Under the pieces are notes generated by a model. It was given only the letters and a program-made list of their open reading frames with translations. It had not been told where the DNA came from and did not search any database. The position numbers and the translations under genes were made by a program. DNA of 58,356 bases from Roseisolibacter sp. H3M3-2 (lineage in GTDB: Bacteria > Gemmatimonadota > Gemmatimonadetes > Gemmatimonadales > Gemmatimonadaceae): positions 1 to 58,356 of the forward strand of contig NZ_JARGEK010000002.1 of assembly GCF_029211165.1 (NCBI RefSeq), in the 5' to 3' direction. Each line of letters starts with the position of its first letter. The first letter of the stretch is position 1. Positions 7,933 through 16,130 of the stretch are shown in pieces.

Positions 7933-9567
7933 TCAGTGCGCCGGCGTGGTCTCGACCTCGGGCACGCCCACGAGGCGGTAGTCGATGCCGCGCGCGCGCG
8001 CCGTCGGCCGGAAGTCGAGCAGGGCCTCGAGCGCGTCGTAGTCGAAGCGCTTCGTCCGACGGCCGTCGATCTCGACGCGGCTCCCGGGGGCGAGGGCGTC
8101 GAGGGCGCGCGCGATGCCCGCCTTGCTCAGGAACGTCACGTGGTCGGGCAGGGCGTAGCGCGTGAGCACCGCGCCGGGCGGACTGACCTGGGTGAACGCG
8201 GGCTGCCGCAGGTGCTGTACGAGGATGAACGTCAGCCCGACCACGAGCCCGATGCCGATGCCGACGAGCAGATCGGTGAAGAGGATCGCGGCCACCGTGG
8301 CCGCGAACGGCACGAAGTGGCCCGGCCCGACGCGCCACGCCGCGCGCCAGAGCGCAGGGTGCGCGAGCTTGTAGCCGGTGAAGCACAGGATCGCCGCGAG
8401 CGCCGCGAGCGGGATCCGGTTCAGCACTGGCCCGAGCGCGAGCACCGCCACCAGCAGCAGCACGCCGTGCAGCACGGACGACAGCCGGGTGCGTCCGCCG
8501 GCGTCGATGTTCGCCGAGCTGCGCACGATCACTCCGGTCACCGGGAGCCCGCCCAGGAGCCCCGAGCACACGTTGCCGAGCCCCTGGGCGAGCAGCTCCC
8601 GGTTCGCCGGCGCCTCGCGCTTGAGCGGGTCCAGCTTGTTCGTCGCTTCGAGGCTCAGCAGCGACTCGAGGCTCGCGACGATGCCGATGGTCGCCGCGAG
8701 CGTCCACACCGCCGGGTCGCCCAGCGCGGACCAGTCGGGGCGCGGGAGCTGGGCGACCACGCCGGCCGGGCCGCCCCCGGTCGGGAGGGCGACGAGGTGC
8801 GTCTCGCGGATCGCCCACGCGGGCCGGATCGCCTGCAGCAGCGTGTTCAGCCCCACGCCGGCCGCGACCACCGCCAGCGGGGCCGGGATCAGCCGCACGC
8901 GGGCGAGGGGGGTGCGCGGCCAGAGGATCAGCACCGCGAGGCCGACGAGGGCGGCCGCCACCGCGCCGGGCTGCACCTGCTGGAACGCCTGCGCGAGGGC
9001 GGAGAACGTGGTCTCGCCGTCGCGCTCGAGGTACGAGAAGTCCCCCACGTAGTCGGCGTCGTAGCCGACCGCGTGCGGGATCTGCTTCAGGATCAGGATC
9101 AGCCCGATGGCGGCGAGCATCCCCTGGATCACGGCCGACGGGATGTAGTAGCCGACGAGCCCCGCGCGGGCGGCGCCGAGGACGAGCTGCAGCGCGCCGG
9201 CGAGCACCACGGCGGGGAGGAGCCGCGTGAAGCCGCCCACCTGCTGGACGCCGGCGAACACGATCGCCGTCAGGCCGGCCGCCGGGCCGCTCACCATGAG
9301 GGGCGCCCCCGACGCGAACGCGACGACCAGTCCGCCGACCACGCCGGCCACGATCCCGCTGAGGAGCGGCGCGCCCGAGGCGAGCGCCACGCCGAGGCAG
9401 AGCGGGAGGGCCACGAGGAACACGACGAGCGACGCGGGCACGTCCGCGCGCCAGTGGGCCAGTGGGCCGCGCGTCCCGTCGGGTGCGATAGGCGGCTCGC
9501 GTCGCGCGGTGGCGGGAGGCACGGCGGGCGCGCTCGGGGTCGGGCGCTGGGTGGGGCGTGCGGTCAC
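7933..9567 (-). CDS. SulP-family anion transporter (probable bicarbonate transporter)
   Basis: An inner-membrane transporter of 544 aa if GTG 9567 is the start. About 12 hydrophobic segments begin with ADVPASLVVFLVALPLCLGV, the SulP hallmark, followed by repeated Ala/Gly-rich helices (SGAPLLSGIVAGVVGGLV, GPAAGLTAIVFAGVQQVGG). The C-terminal 90 residues (DHVTFLSKAGIARALD ... RVEIDGRRTKRFDYDALEAL) are the STAS-like cytoplasmic domain. Downstream coupling to carbonic anhydrase favours HCO3- over sulfate as substrate; that is inference. The first 35 residues are Pro/Ala-rich, and no good Shine-Dalgarno fixes the start. Confidence 0.9.
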   Translation of the reverse strand: MTARPTQRPTPSAPAVPPATARREPPIAPDGTRGPLAHWRADVPASLVVFLVALPLCLGVALASGAPLLSGIVAGVVGGLVVAFASGAPLMVSGPAAGLTAIVFAGVQQVGGFTRLLPAVVLAGALQLVLGAARAGLVGYYIPSAVIQGMLAAIGLILILKQIPHAVGYDADYVGDFSYLERDGETTFSALAQAFQQVQPGAVAAALVGLAVLILWPRTPLARVRLIPAPLAVVAAGVGLNTLLQAIRPAWAIRETHLVALPTGGGPAGVVAQLPRPDWSALGDPAVWTLAATIGIVASLESLLSLEATNKLDPLKREAPANRELLAQGLGNVCSGLLGGLPVTGVIVRSSANIDAGGRTRLSSVLHGVLLLVAVLALGPVLNRIPLAALAAILCFTGYKLAHPALWRAAWRVGPGHFVPFAATVAAILFTDLLVGIGIGLVVGLTFILVQHLRQPAFTQVSPPGAVLTRYALPDHVTFLSKAGIARALDALAPGSRVEIDGRRTKRFDYDALEALLDFRPTARARGIDYRLVGVPEVETTPAH

Positions 9568-9745
9568 GAGGAGGAGTCCCGGGCGGGTGGTGCGCCCGCC
9601 GGGACGCGGCGTCGCACGCGGCCTCGCGCGCGGTGGCGCGCGGCGAGGCAGGCCGCCGCAGCATCGCGAATTGCGGGCTCGCGCCCTCCGCGTGCCACGA
9701 CTCGGGCCGCGCGACGTGCGGCGGGCGGAGGCCGCGCCGGCCCGC

Positions 9746-11368
9746 TCAGTGGGCGTCTCGCACCCGGATCGCGTCGAGCCTCTGCTGGAGCCTCCGTGCG
9801 GCGGGCGCATCCACGTCGGTGCCGGCACGCACGACCTGGAGCTCGGCATGCTCGATCTCGTGCAGCCGTGCGAGCAGTCGGCGCGTCTCGTCGTGGAGTC
9901 GCGCCGCGCGCGCCTGCGCGGTGTCGCCCGGCGGACTCGTCGTCGGCCGTCGTTCCTGCCGGCCTTCCAGACGCTCGATGCGGTCCGCGTAGATTCCGCG
10001 CACCCGCTCCACGGCATCCGGAGCCGCGCGGAGCTCGCCGCCGACGGCATCGAGCCGTCGCAGCGCCGCCCGAGCCATCCGCAGCTCGGCGGCGAGCTCC
10101 TGCACCTCGGCGCGGCCGGCCGTCGCGCCGACGCCGAGTCGCCCGATCAGGGCCGGCAGCGTCAGTCCCTGGCCGACGAGCGTCACGAGGACCACGCCGA
10201 AGGTGACGAACACGATCAGCCCTCGGCCCGGGAACGGTCGACCGTCGGCGGTCGTGTGCGGGAGCGACAGCGCGAGTGCGAGCGAGACGACGCCCCGCAT
10301 CCCCGCCCAGCTCACCACCGCGAGCACCCCGGCGCGCGGACGCGTCGCCGCGCCGTCCGCGCCGTCCGGCTCGAGCACGCGGCGCACGCTGTGCGAGAGC
10401 CACGCCGTCCCGAACACCCAGAGCGGCCGGACCAGGATCACCGTGAAGCAGACGAGCAGGGCGGCCGTCAGGCCGCCGGAGCGGTCGGATAGCCCCTCCA
10501 CGGCGGCGGGGAGCTGCAGGCCCACGAGGACGAACGAGAGGCCGGTGAGCAGGAAGTTGAGCATCTGCCATACGACACGCCCCTGCAGTCGACCCGCCGC
10601 GCCGGCCGCCAACACCCCGAACCGGCTGAGGTAGAGCGCGAGCGCCACGACCGCGAGCACGCCCGAGGCGTGGAGGCGCTCCGCGGGGAGGAAGGCGCCG
10701 AAGGGGAGCAGCAGCGTCACCGTGCTCTCCACGGCGGGGTCGCCGGCGCGGCGCAGCGCCTGGCGCCCGAGCCAACCCACGGCGACGCCGACGGCGACGC
10801 CTGCGGCGGCCGCGTACGCCACACGCAGCGCCGAGGGCGCGAGCGCGAAGGCGCCTCCGGCGATGGCCACCCCGCTCGCGACCTGGAACGCGACGAGCGC
10901 GGTCGCGTCGTTCACCAGCCCCTCGCCCTCGAGGATCACGACGAGGCGGCGCGGCAGGTGCAGCGTGTCGGCGATGGCCTTGGCCGCCACGGCGTCGGGC
11001 GGCGCGACGATGGCGCCGAGGGTGAAGGCCGCGGCCCACGAGAGGGTCGGGACGAGCGCGTGCGCGACCACCGCGACGGCGGCCATGGTGGCGAGCACCA
11101 GCCCGACGGCGAGGAGCAGGATCGGGCGGGCGTCGCGACGCAGTTCGGCCCACGAGGTGTCCTGCGCGGCGGCGAAGATCAGCGGCGCGAGGAACGCGAC
11201 GAGGACGAGCGACGGCGGGAGCGCGACGCGCGGCACCCCCGGCGCGAGGGCGAGGGCGAGCCCGCCGAGCGCGAAGACGATCGGGTCCGGGAGCGAGGCG
11301 CGACGGCCGACGGCCGCGAGGAGCGCGATCGCGGCAAGCAGCCCCAGGACGACGGCGAAGTCAGGCAT
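9746..11368 (-). CDS. CPA1-family Na+/H+ antiporter
   Basis: An inner-membrane cation/proton exchanger of 540 aa with about 12 transmembrane helices in the first 400 residues. It has the CPA1 signatures FTLGAIVAPPDAVAAKAI (about residues 115-132) and EGEGLVNDATALVAF, with the paired Asn153-Asp154 of electroneutral NhaP/NHE-type exchangers. WAGMRGVVSLALALSLP is the conserved Arg-containing helix 10 region. The last 130 residues form a cytoplasmic, partly coiled-coil tail rich in Arg/Glu. It is likely used for pH and sodium homeostasis, like the Mrp operon at 25-31 kb. Confidence 0.93.
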   Translation of the reverse strand: MPDFAVVLGLLAAIALLAAVGRRASLPDPIVFALGGLALALAPGVPRVALPPSLVLVAFLAPLIFAAAQDTSWAELRRDARPILLLAVGLVLATMAAVAVVAHALVPTLSWAAAFTLGAIVAPPDAVAAKAIADTLHLPRRLVVILEGEGLVNDATALVAFQVASGVAIAGGAFALAPSALRVAYAAAAGVAVGVAVGWLGRQALRRAGDPAVESTVTLLLPFGAFLPAERLHASGVLAVVALALYLSRFGVLAAGAAGRLQGRVVWQMLNFLLTGLSFVLVGLQLPAAVEGLSDRSGGLTAALLVCFTVILVRPLWVFGTAWLSHSVRRVLEPDGADGAATRPRAGVLAVVSWAGMRGVVSLALALSLPHTTADGRPFPGRGLIVFVTFGVVLVTLVGQGLTLPALIGRLGVGATAGRAEVQELAAELRMARAALRRLDAVGGELRAAPDAVERVRGIYADRIERLEGRQERRPTTSPPGDTAQARAARLHDETRRLLARLHEIEHAELQVVRAGTDVDAPAARRLQQRLDAIRVRDAH

Positions 11369-11936
11369 CGCCTGCCGCGTCGGCTGCCGAGCCGAAGGCG
11401 GCGTGTGGCCTCACCGCGAGCGTGCACACGACGGCGGGTGGCGGACGGTGGGGCATGACACCTCGGCGAGCGGACCGGGCAGGCGCCCGGCGCGGGCGTC
11501 CCCGACCGATCCCTTCCACGCGACTCGCGCACCAGCCGCCAGGGCCGCGGCCACCGCCGGTCGTCGAGCGCATGCGAGCGGATGCCGGCCCGCCCCGTGC
11601 GAGGGCGGCGACCGCGGCGAGCCGTGGACGCCCGCCGACCAGGGGTGACACCGAAGTCCGCGGCCGAGGCGCGTGGTGCAATCCCCGGCCCAGCGTCGGC
11701 GCGGGGGCACGAAGCGCGCGGGCGGGCGAGCCGCGAATCCGTACGCGACGCGGAGGCGGGGGCTGACGCCTCGCGTGCCGTGCGGCGGGGGAACATCGGT
11801 GGCGCCGCAGTGTCGGATCTCGGGCGATGACGGGTCGCATCCACCAGATCCCGTCGCATGCGGGCGCGTCGTGCGTCGCGTGCCACGGCCGGATGGACTT
11901 CAGCGCTCCTGGCGGCGCCCTCCGAGAGGTGCCCGC
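11369..11936. other. Divergent intergenic region, no gene recognised
   Basis: This 568-base gap lies between the antiporter (minus) and the unknown gene pair (plus). Frames are open because of the high GC content, but none shows convincing protein-like composition. I see no clear promoter or strong dyad. A ribosome-binding site (GAGAGG) sits just before the ATG at 11937. Confidence 0.4.
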
Positions 11937-12320
11937 ATGTGCCCGTCCCCCGCCGCCGGCCCCGCCGGCGCCCTGAGCCGCGCCCCCGTCGCCGCCGTCC
12001 CCCCGACCGGGAGCGCGGCGCCGCCGACGGCACACGCGTCCGCTGGCTCGATGGCCGACGCTGACCTGCGCATGCTGCTGGCCCGTGCAGACGCCGGAAA
12101 CGACGGGCCGCTGCGCGCGTTGGTGCGCGGCTACGTGCAGCAGCGGCACGCGCTGCGCGCCGTGCTCGCGTTTCTCGCCGCCCGGGAAGGGGGTGCGGCC
12201 ATCGCCGACGTGCCGGCGCTCGCGCGGGCGCGCGCGCTCGTCGAGCCCGCCGGTGCGCAGGCCGCGTCGGTCGGTGGGGAAACTCCCGGCCGTGAAACCG
12301 CCGACGGAGTGGTCTCGTGA
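11937..12320 (+). CDS. Unknown 127-aa protein
   Basis: The function is unknown. Residues 1-45 are a Pro/Ala-rich, probably disordered segment. The folded part seems to be MADADLRMLLARADAGNDGP and LRALVRGYVQQRHALRAVLA, two amphipathic helices, followed by ADVPALARARALVEP. Start ATG 11937 is preceded by GAGAGG at a good distance. Its stop overlaps the GTG of the next gene by four bases, so the two are translationally coupled and probably function together. Confidence 0.5.
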   Translation: MCPSPAAGPAGALSRAPVAAVPPTGSAAPPTAHASAGSMADADLRMLLARADAGNDGPLRALVRGYVQQRHALRAVLAFLAAREGGAAIADVPALARARALVEPAGAQAASVGGETPGRETADGVVS

Positions 12321-13042
12321 CCGCGCCGCGGGGCGACGCCGCAGGACGGCCGGCATCGCCCGCGTCTCTCGAGACGCTGCACGCCCGAGCCGACGCGCAC
12401 GCGCGCGCCATCGCAACCGATCAGCGGGTGCCTGGGGCACAGGGGGCCGACGAGGCCGCCTGGACCGCACACGCCGTCGTGCTGGACCGCCTCGCGGCGA
12501 ACCGGCGGCACGCGGAGGCCCACGGCTGGACTTCGTGCGCGATCGAGCGGGTGTCCTCGGGCGGTCGCTTCGAGCTGTTCGGCGTGCCGCCCGGGAGCGC
12601 CCTGCGCGCGCCGGTGCCGGAGCCGGCGGCGGAAGATCGGGACGTCGCGTGGCGCGCATTGCGGCGCGCGGCCGCCGCGTGCGCCGCCGCGTTCGCGCCA
12701 CGGGGCGGGCAGGACGGCGATCGACGCGCGCCGTCGACGCCGCAGGGATCGGCCGCACGGGACCAGACACGCGAGCGGCTGCCGCGCGCGGGCGAACGCG
12801 CCGGGTGGCGCGCGCAGGACGCGGCCCGGGATGCCGCGCACACCGTGCTCCTCACCGCGGTGTCCGTATACACGCGGGCGCTGCGCGTGGAGGGCTGCTC
12901 GGCGCGTCGGGCGGCGGGGGCGGTCGCACTGGCCGTGCACGCCGGGGCCGGGTCCGCGTCATCCACGCTCGACACGGCGTCGCTCGCGCGGCTGGTGCAC
13001 GATGCCGGCTGCCGGAGCGTGGAGGCCTATTACACGCGCTGA
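12317..13042 (+). CDS. Unknown protein, 'EAYY-tail' family (longest copy)
   Basis: A 241-aa protein of unknown function, starting at GTG 12317 within the stop of the previous gene. A folded N-terminal part contains HAVVLDRLAANRRHAEAHGW and SCAIERVSSGGRFELFGVPP. A charged linker follows (about residues 105-165). The C-terminus reads TAVSVYTRALRVEGCSARRA, then LARLVHDAGCRSVEAYYTR. The C-terminal pattern is shared with the genes at 443, 871 and, more weakly, 2568. No membrane segment or enzyme motif is seen. The family looks lineage-specific. A helical regulatory or adaptor domain is a guess only. Confidence 0.6.
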   Translation: MTAPRGDAAGRPASPASLETLHARADAHARAIATDQRVPGAQGADEAAWTAHAVVLDRLAANRRHAEAHGWTSCAIERVSSGGRFELFGVPPGSALRAPVPEPAAEDRDVAWRALRRAAAACAAAFAPRGGQDGDRRAPSTPQGSAARDQTRERLPRAGERAGWRAQDAARDAAHTVLLTAVSVYTRALRVEGCSARRAAGAVALAVHAGAGSASSTLDTASLARLVHDAGCRSVEAYYTR

Positions 13043-13140
13043 GCCCGCGCTCCGCAGAGGCGACCGGTCGCCCGGCCGTGTCTCGCCCGTGCGGAGTCCG
13101 CGCCGTCACCCGTCGCCACCCGTCTTCCGGAGTCCTGACC

Positions 13141-13371
13141 ATGCGCACGCCGTCGCACGACCCCGGGCCCGACGCGGCACCCCGGTCGCCCGCCTATGAG
13201 GAGTACGAGGGCACGCCCCTCTGGGCGGCACTCGGGAGCGCGCTCGCGGACCTGACGACGAGGCAGGAGCTCGTCGTCGGCACCGCGCCGCACTACGTGC
13301 TCGGCCACCTGTGCCAGGAGCTCGCGGCCAAGCGCGCGGTGCAGGAGGCGGCACTCCGCCGCGTCGAGTAG
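13141..13371 (+). CDS. Small unknown protein (76 aa)
   Basis: The core YEEYEGTPLWAALGSALADL, then a short linker and APHYVLGHLCQEL, is a pattern I recognise from small conserved proteins of GC-rich soil bacteria (typically 'YEGTPLW..ve.al..L....dl...T...yVvGYLc..L'). No function is known to me. Start ATG 13141 has GGAG upstream. The protein is acidic at the N-terminus and has no signal peptide. Confidence 0.6.
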   Translation: MRTPSHDPGPDAAPRSPAYEEYEGTPLWAALGSALADLTTRQELVVGTAPHYVLGHLCQELAAKRAVQEAALRRVE

Positions 13372-13489
13372 CCCGCGCGACCTGCACGCGTCGACGTGGT
13401 CGTTCCCCACGCGCTCGACTCCGTACCCCCAGCCGCTCCTGCCAGGGGCGCGTGCCGGGCCCGTACGGTTCCCATTCCGGTGTTGCTTC

Positions 13490-14071
13490 ATGTCGAATCC
13501 GCGCGTCCTGCGCTCCACCCGTGCCACCACCGGCGCCCGGCCCGCGCCCGCCGCCCACGATCCGGTCACGGGCCTGCCGACCACCGCCCAGGCCACGGAG
13601 GCCCGGCGCGCGTCGGACGGGCCGCTCGCGACGCTCCGTGCCGCCTTCCTCGCGGCGGTGGCGCGCGACACGCCGGGCTCGGACCTGGCGCGCTACACCG
13701 TGGTGCTGGACGACCTGCTCGCCTGGGCCGCGGCTCGCGTGGACCGCGTGGTCGCCGCGCCCGCCGCGGGGACCCTGGGGGGGATCGCCTTCGGCCCCGG
13801 CACCGGCTCCACCGGGCCGCGCTGGTGCATCCGCCCGGTCCGGGGCGAAGGCCCGGTGGTCGAGGTGCTGCCGTCGTCCGGTGTGGCGCACGAGGCGACG
13901 CGCGAGCGGGTCCGGGCGCTCTTCAACGCGCACTCGCGTGCGGTGCTCGGCCCGGAGGCGCGGCTGCGCATCGGGTTCGGCGCGCTGAAGAACCCGGCCG
14001 CGCGCGCGGCGCTCCTCGCGCTGCTCGACGAGCTACTGGGCGGCACCGCCGCACCCACCCTGGGCGCCTAA
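13490..14071 (+). CDS. Unknown 193-aa protein
   Basis: The function is unknown. A disordered Pro/Ala/Arg N-terminus (about 40 residues) precedes a folded part with LARYTVVLDDLLAWAAARVD, a short beta-like core (GGIAFGPGTGSTGPRWCIRP) and a helical end (ATRERVRALFNAHSR, PAARAALLALLDELLGG). The middle resembles the N-terminal half of the protein at 12317 (HAVVLDRLAANR followed by a Gly-rich Phe/Trp strand), so the two may be distant relatives. Start ATG 13490. Confidence 0.55.
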   Translation: MSNPRVLRSTRATTGARPAPAAHDPVTGLPTTAQATEARRASDGPLATLRAAFLAAVARDTPGSDLARYTVVLDDLLAWAAARVDRVVAAPAAGTLGGIAFGPGTGSTGPRWCIRPVRGEGPVVEVLPSSGVAHEATRERVRALFNAHSRAVLGPEARLRIGFGALKNPAARAALLALLDELLGGTAAPTLGA

Positions 14072-14281
14072 CCCGCGCCGCGGCGTCGGACACGCCCGTA
14101 CGCAGTGTTCAATGTCCGGTTGAATGCGAGATGGACGCCGCACCGTACCTCTCCGGTCTCGTACCGGAGGGCGCGCGCGTCGCGCCTTCCCCTCCCGGAT
14201 TCGCCGTCTCTCGCCGTCGAGCGAACCCGCTTCCGAGCCGCGGGTGGCACAGTGACCACCGAACGAGCGCAGGCGCCCGCT

Positions 14282-14302
14282 GTGTCAGAACGATCCTGAC
14301 AC
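14282..14302. promoter_or_regulatory. Perfect 7-bp inverted repeat (candidate operator)
   Basis: GTGTCAG-N7-CTGACAC is a perfect dyad. Further GTCA/TGAC elements follow immediately (GACGTCAG, TGTGACG). The arrangement looks like a protein-binding site rather than a terminator, because the stem is short and no T-run follows. Confidence 0.4.
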
Positions 14303-14418
14303 GGGACGTCAGTTGTGACGAGATCCAACCACTCCGCGTGCCGCGAATCGCCAGACGCCATACGGGCTCTCTAGCCGGCCAAGCCCCAACAACCTGCGAC
14401 ACGCGACACTCCGAGGGG

Positions 14419-14514
14419 AACTACCAGTCGTACATCGAGAACCTGAAGCGCCGGAAGGGCGCGGACGCGGACCAGCCGCACCGGATCGCGTACAGGAAGC
14501 TCGTGCGCGCGTAA
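14419..14514 (+). pseudogene. Short coding-like remnant
   Basis: The frame ending at the TAA at 14512-14514 reads NYQSYIENLKRRKGADADQP then HRIAYRKLVRA. Its Lys/Asp-rich composition is unlike random frames of this GC content. A GAGGGG lies just upstream, but no start codon is positioned after it, so this is either a gene that lost its start or a chance frame. Confidence 0.25.
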
Positions 14515-14540
14515 GCAGCCGCTCGTGCCCGCGATGCGTC

Positions 14541-14578
14541 AGCGGCCCGGTCGCCCCGTGCGGGGTGGCCGGGCCGCT
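14541..14578 (+). terminator. Strong 17-bp stem-loop
   Basis: AGCGGCCCGGTCGCCCC pairs with GGGGTGGCCGGGCCGCT across a 4-nt GTGC loop, using two G-U pairs. It lies after the remnant at 14514 and before the DUF3597 gene. There is no T-run, so it acts either as a GC-type terminator or as an RNA-stabilising hairpin. Confidence 0.5.
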
Positions 14579-14686
14579 CGCTCTGCTGCTCGCCCGAGCG
14601 CCGGGTTCGCTATGGGAACCAAGCGGTCCTCTCCTTGCTCCGCCCTACGCCGCGGTTCCTACCACCCCGACACAGCGAGGCGAGGC

Positions 14687-15160
14687 GTGAGCATCTTCGG
14701 GAAGCTCTGGGACAGGATCACCGACGCGAGCAAGGCCGCCGTCGGGAAGGACGCGCCAGCCAGGCCCGCCGCGACCGGCGCCGCCGCGGCGCCCGCGCCA
14801 CGCCCCCCGGCGCCCGCCCCGACGCCGGCGCCGATGACGCCGTCGACGCCGGCGACGAGCGCCGCGCCAGGCGGCACCGCGTCGGCCGCCACCCCGTCGG
14901 CGCCGGTCGACGTCGAGGCGATCATGATGGACCTCGAGGCGAAGAGCGGGCACAAGAGCAACTGGCGCTACTCGATCGTCGACCTCATGTCGCTGCTCGG
15001 CATGGACAACAGCCTCGCCGACCGCAAGGAGCTCGCACGCGAGCTCGGCTACACCGGCGACATGAGCGACAGCGCCAGCATGAACATCTGGCTGCACAAG
15101 CAGGTGATGAAGCGAATGGCCGAGAACGGCGGCAAGGTGCCGGCGGACCTCCTCGATTGA
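14687..15160 (+). CDS. DUF3597 domain protein
   Basis: A 157-aa protein of a known but uncharacterised family. It begins VSIFGKLWDRITDASK, then has a 45-residue Ala/Pro/Thr linker, and then the conserved core VDVEAIMMDLEAKSG, WRYSIVDLMSLLGMDNSLAD, RKELARELGYTG and the ending MNIWLHKQVMKRMAENGGKV. The family usually has just this layout, and structures suggest a small helical, LysM-like or peptidoglycan-associated fold; function is not established. GTG 14687 follows GAGGCGAGGC and is the natural start because it places MSIFGKLWD at the N-terminus. Confidence 0.85.
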   Translation: MSIFGKLWDRITDASKAAVGKDAPARPAATGAAAAPAPRPPAPAPTPAPMTPSTPATSAAPGGTASAATPSAPVDVEAIMMDLEAKSGHKSNWRYSIVDLMSLLGMDNSLADRKELARELGYTGDMSDSASMNIWLHKQVMKRMAENGGKVPADLLD

Positions 15161-15182
15161 GCGGCGGCGCCCCCGCGCCGGA

Positions 15183-15653
15183 TCACGCCGGGCGGCCGTT
15201 CGCGCCCGGCGCGGCGCCGGCGAGGACGCGAATCGGCGCGACGTCCGGCTCCGCGGGATACGCGGCCTCCGGCGTGAGATGCAGCCGCAGCTGCATGCTG
15301 TACGCGACGCGGTGCCCGAGCGCCTTCATCCGCTCGGCGACCGGGCCCGCCCACCCGCCGTCGACCACCGCGTCGAGCGTGCGCAGCCAGCGTGTGAAGT
15401 GCGCGGCCGTGAGCCCCGGCATCGTCGCGTGCGGCCGGAACGCGTTCCCCTGGTACCGCCCCGACTGGAAGAGCAGCGTCGACCAGAAGTCGGCGATGCG
15501 CGGGATGTGGGCCGCCATGTCGAGCGGCGCGAAGTACGGCGCGAGCATCGCGTCGGCGCCCATCGCGTCGTAGAACGCGGTGAGCAGCGGCTCCAGCGCG
15601 TCCTCGTCCACGTCAGGCCGGACGGCCTCCGACTCTTCGGCGTGCATCAGCAT
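15183..15653 (-). CDS. Group III truncated hemoglobin
   Basis: A heme protein of 156 aa in the cytoplasm. Family hallmarks are LEPLLTAFYDAMGADAMLAP, HIPRIADFWSTLLFQSGRYQ and the proximal histidine segment LTAAHFTRWLRTLDAVV (His85). Group III globins (for example Campylobacter Ctb) are linked to NO or oxygen chemistry. This gene ends the minus-strand run starting with the Rrf2 regulator and nirK, only 12 bases after the oxidase-like gene, which fits NO scavenging or reduction. Another use of the globin in oxygen handling cannot be excluded. Confidence 0.9.
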   Translation of the reverse strand: MLMHAEESEAVRPDVDEDALEPLLTAFYDAMGADAMLAPYFAPLDMAAHIPRIADFWSTLLFQSGRYQGNAFRPHATMPGLTAAHFTRWLRTLDAVVDGGWAGPVAERMKALGHRVAYSMQLRLHLTPEAAYPAEPDVAPIRVLAGAAPGANGRPA

Positions 15654-15665
15654 CCGTCGCGCCGC

Positions 15666-16130
15666 TCACGCGCCCGCGGCGCGCGGCGCGGCGGCGGCTC
15701 GGCGGATCGGGGTGGTGGCGGGCGCGGCGTCGGGCCCCGCGCCGTCGAGGGTGCGCCAGATCAGGTAGGCGAAGGTGTACGCGCCCGCCGCCGACAGCGC
15801 GCCGCCGACCGCCAGGACCGGGGTGCCGAGCGCGGAGCCCGCGGCCCGCAGCACGAACCCGGCGGCCATCAGCGCGAGCCCCGCGTTCGACGCCCACCAG
15901 TGCCACGGCCCGGCGCGGCGCCCGTACAGCGGGTGGCCGCTGAAGCGCGGGATCACGTGGTACGCGACGCCGTAGATCATCATCGTCACGAAGCCGAGCA
16001 GCACCATGTGCACGTGCGCCGGCCGGTACGCCGTCCACGCGGGGCGCGCCGCCATCGCGACGCCGAGCGTGACGCCCAGCGCGAGCCAGGCGAGGCTCGC
16101 CTTGAGGAAGGCGCGGACGAAGCGCTCCAT
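15666..16130 (-). CDS. Short heme-copper oxidase subunit I-like membrane protein
   Basis: A 154-aa protein with four transmembrane helices. It begins MERFVRAFLKASLAWLALGV; the second helix region contains HVHMVLLGFVTMMIYGVAYH followed by VIPRF, the pattern of cbb3 oxidase/NO reductase subunit I around heme-ligand histidines. It is far shorter than a full subunit I (about 450 aa), so it cannot be an oxidase by itself. Such miniature relatives occur next to nitric-oxide genes. A heme-binding or NO-related accessory role is inference. Its ATG overlaps the stop of the cupin gene by one base. Confidence 0.75.
   Translation of the reverse strand: MERFVRAFLKASLAWLALGVTLGVAMAARPAWTAYRPAHVHMVLLGFVTMMIYGVAYHVIPRFSGHPLYGRRAGPWHWWASNAGLALMAAGFVLRAAGSALGTPVLAVGGALSAAGAYTFAYLIWRTLDGAGPDAAPATTPIRRAAAAPRAAGA

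Larger units (their letters stand above)
14072..14540. other. Long intergenic stretch with a dyad and an ORF remnant
   Basis: No complete gene is seen. The region contains TTCAA-N7-TTGAA near 14108-14124, the strong palindrome at 14282-14302, and a short coding-like tail ending at 14514, listed separately. Its composition is less extreme in GC than the flanks. Confidence 0.4.

Noticed and set aside
7936-10206. Plus-strand open frame of 756 residues opposite the SulP and antiporter genes
   Set aside because: It is very rich in Arg, Gly and charged residues without hydrophobic cores, and is the antisense of two clear transporter genes.
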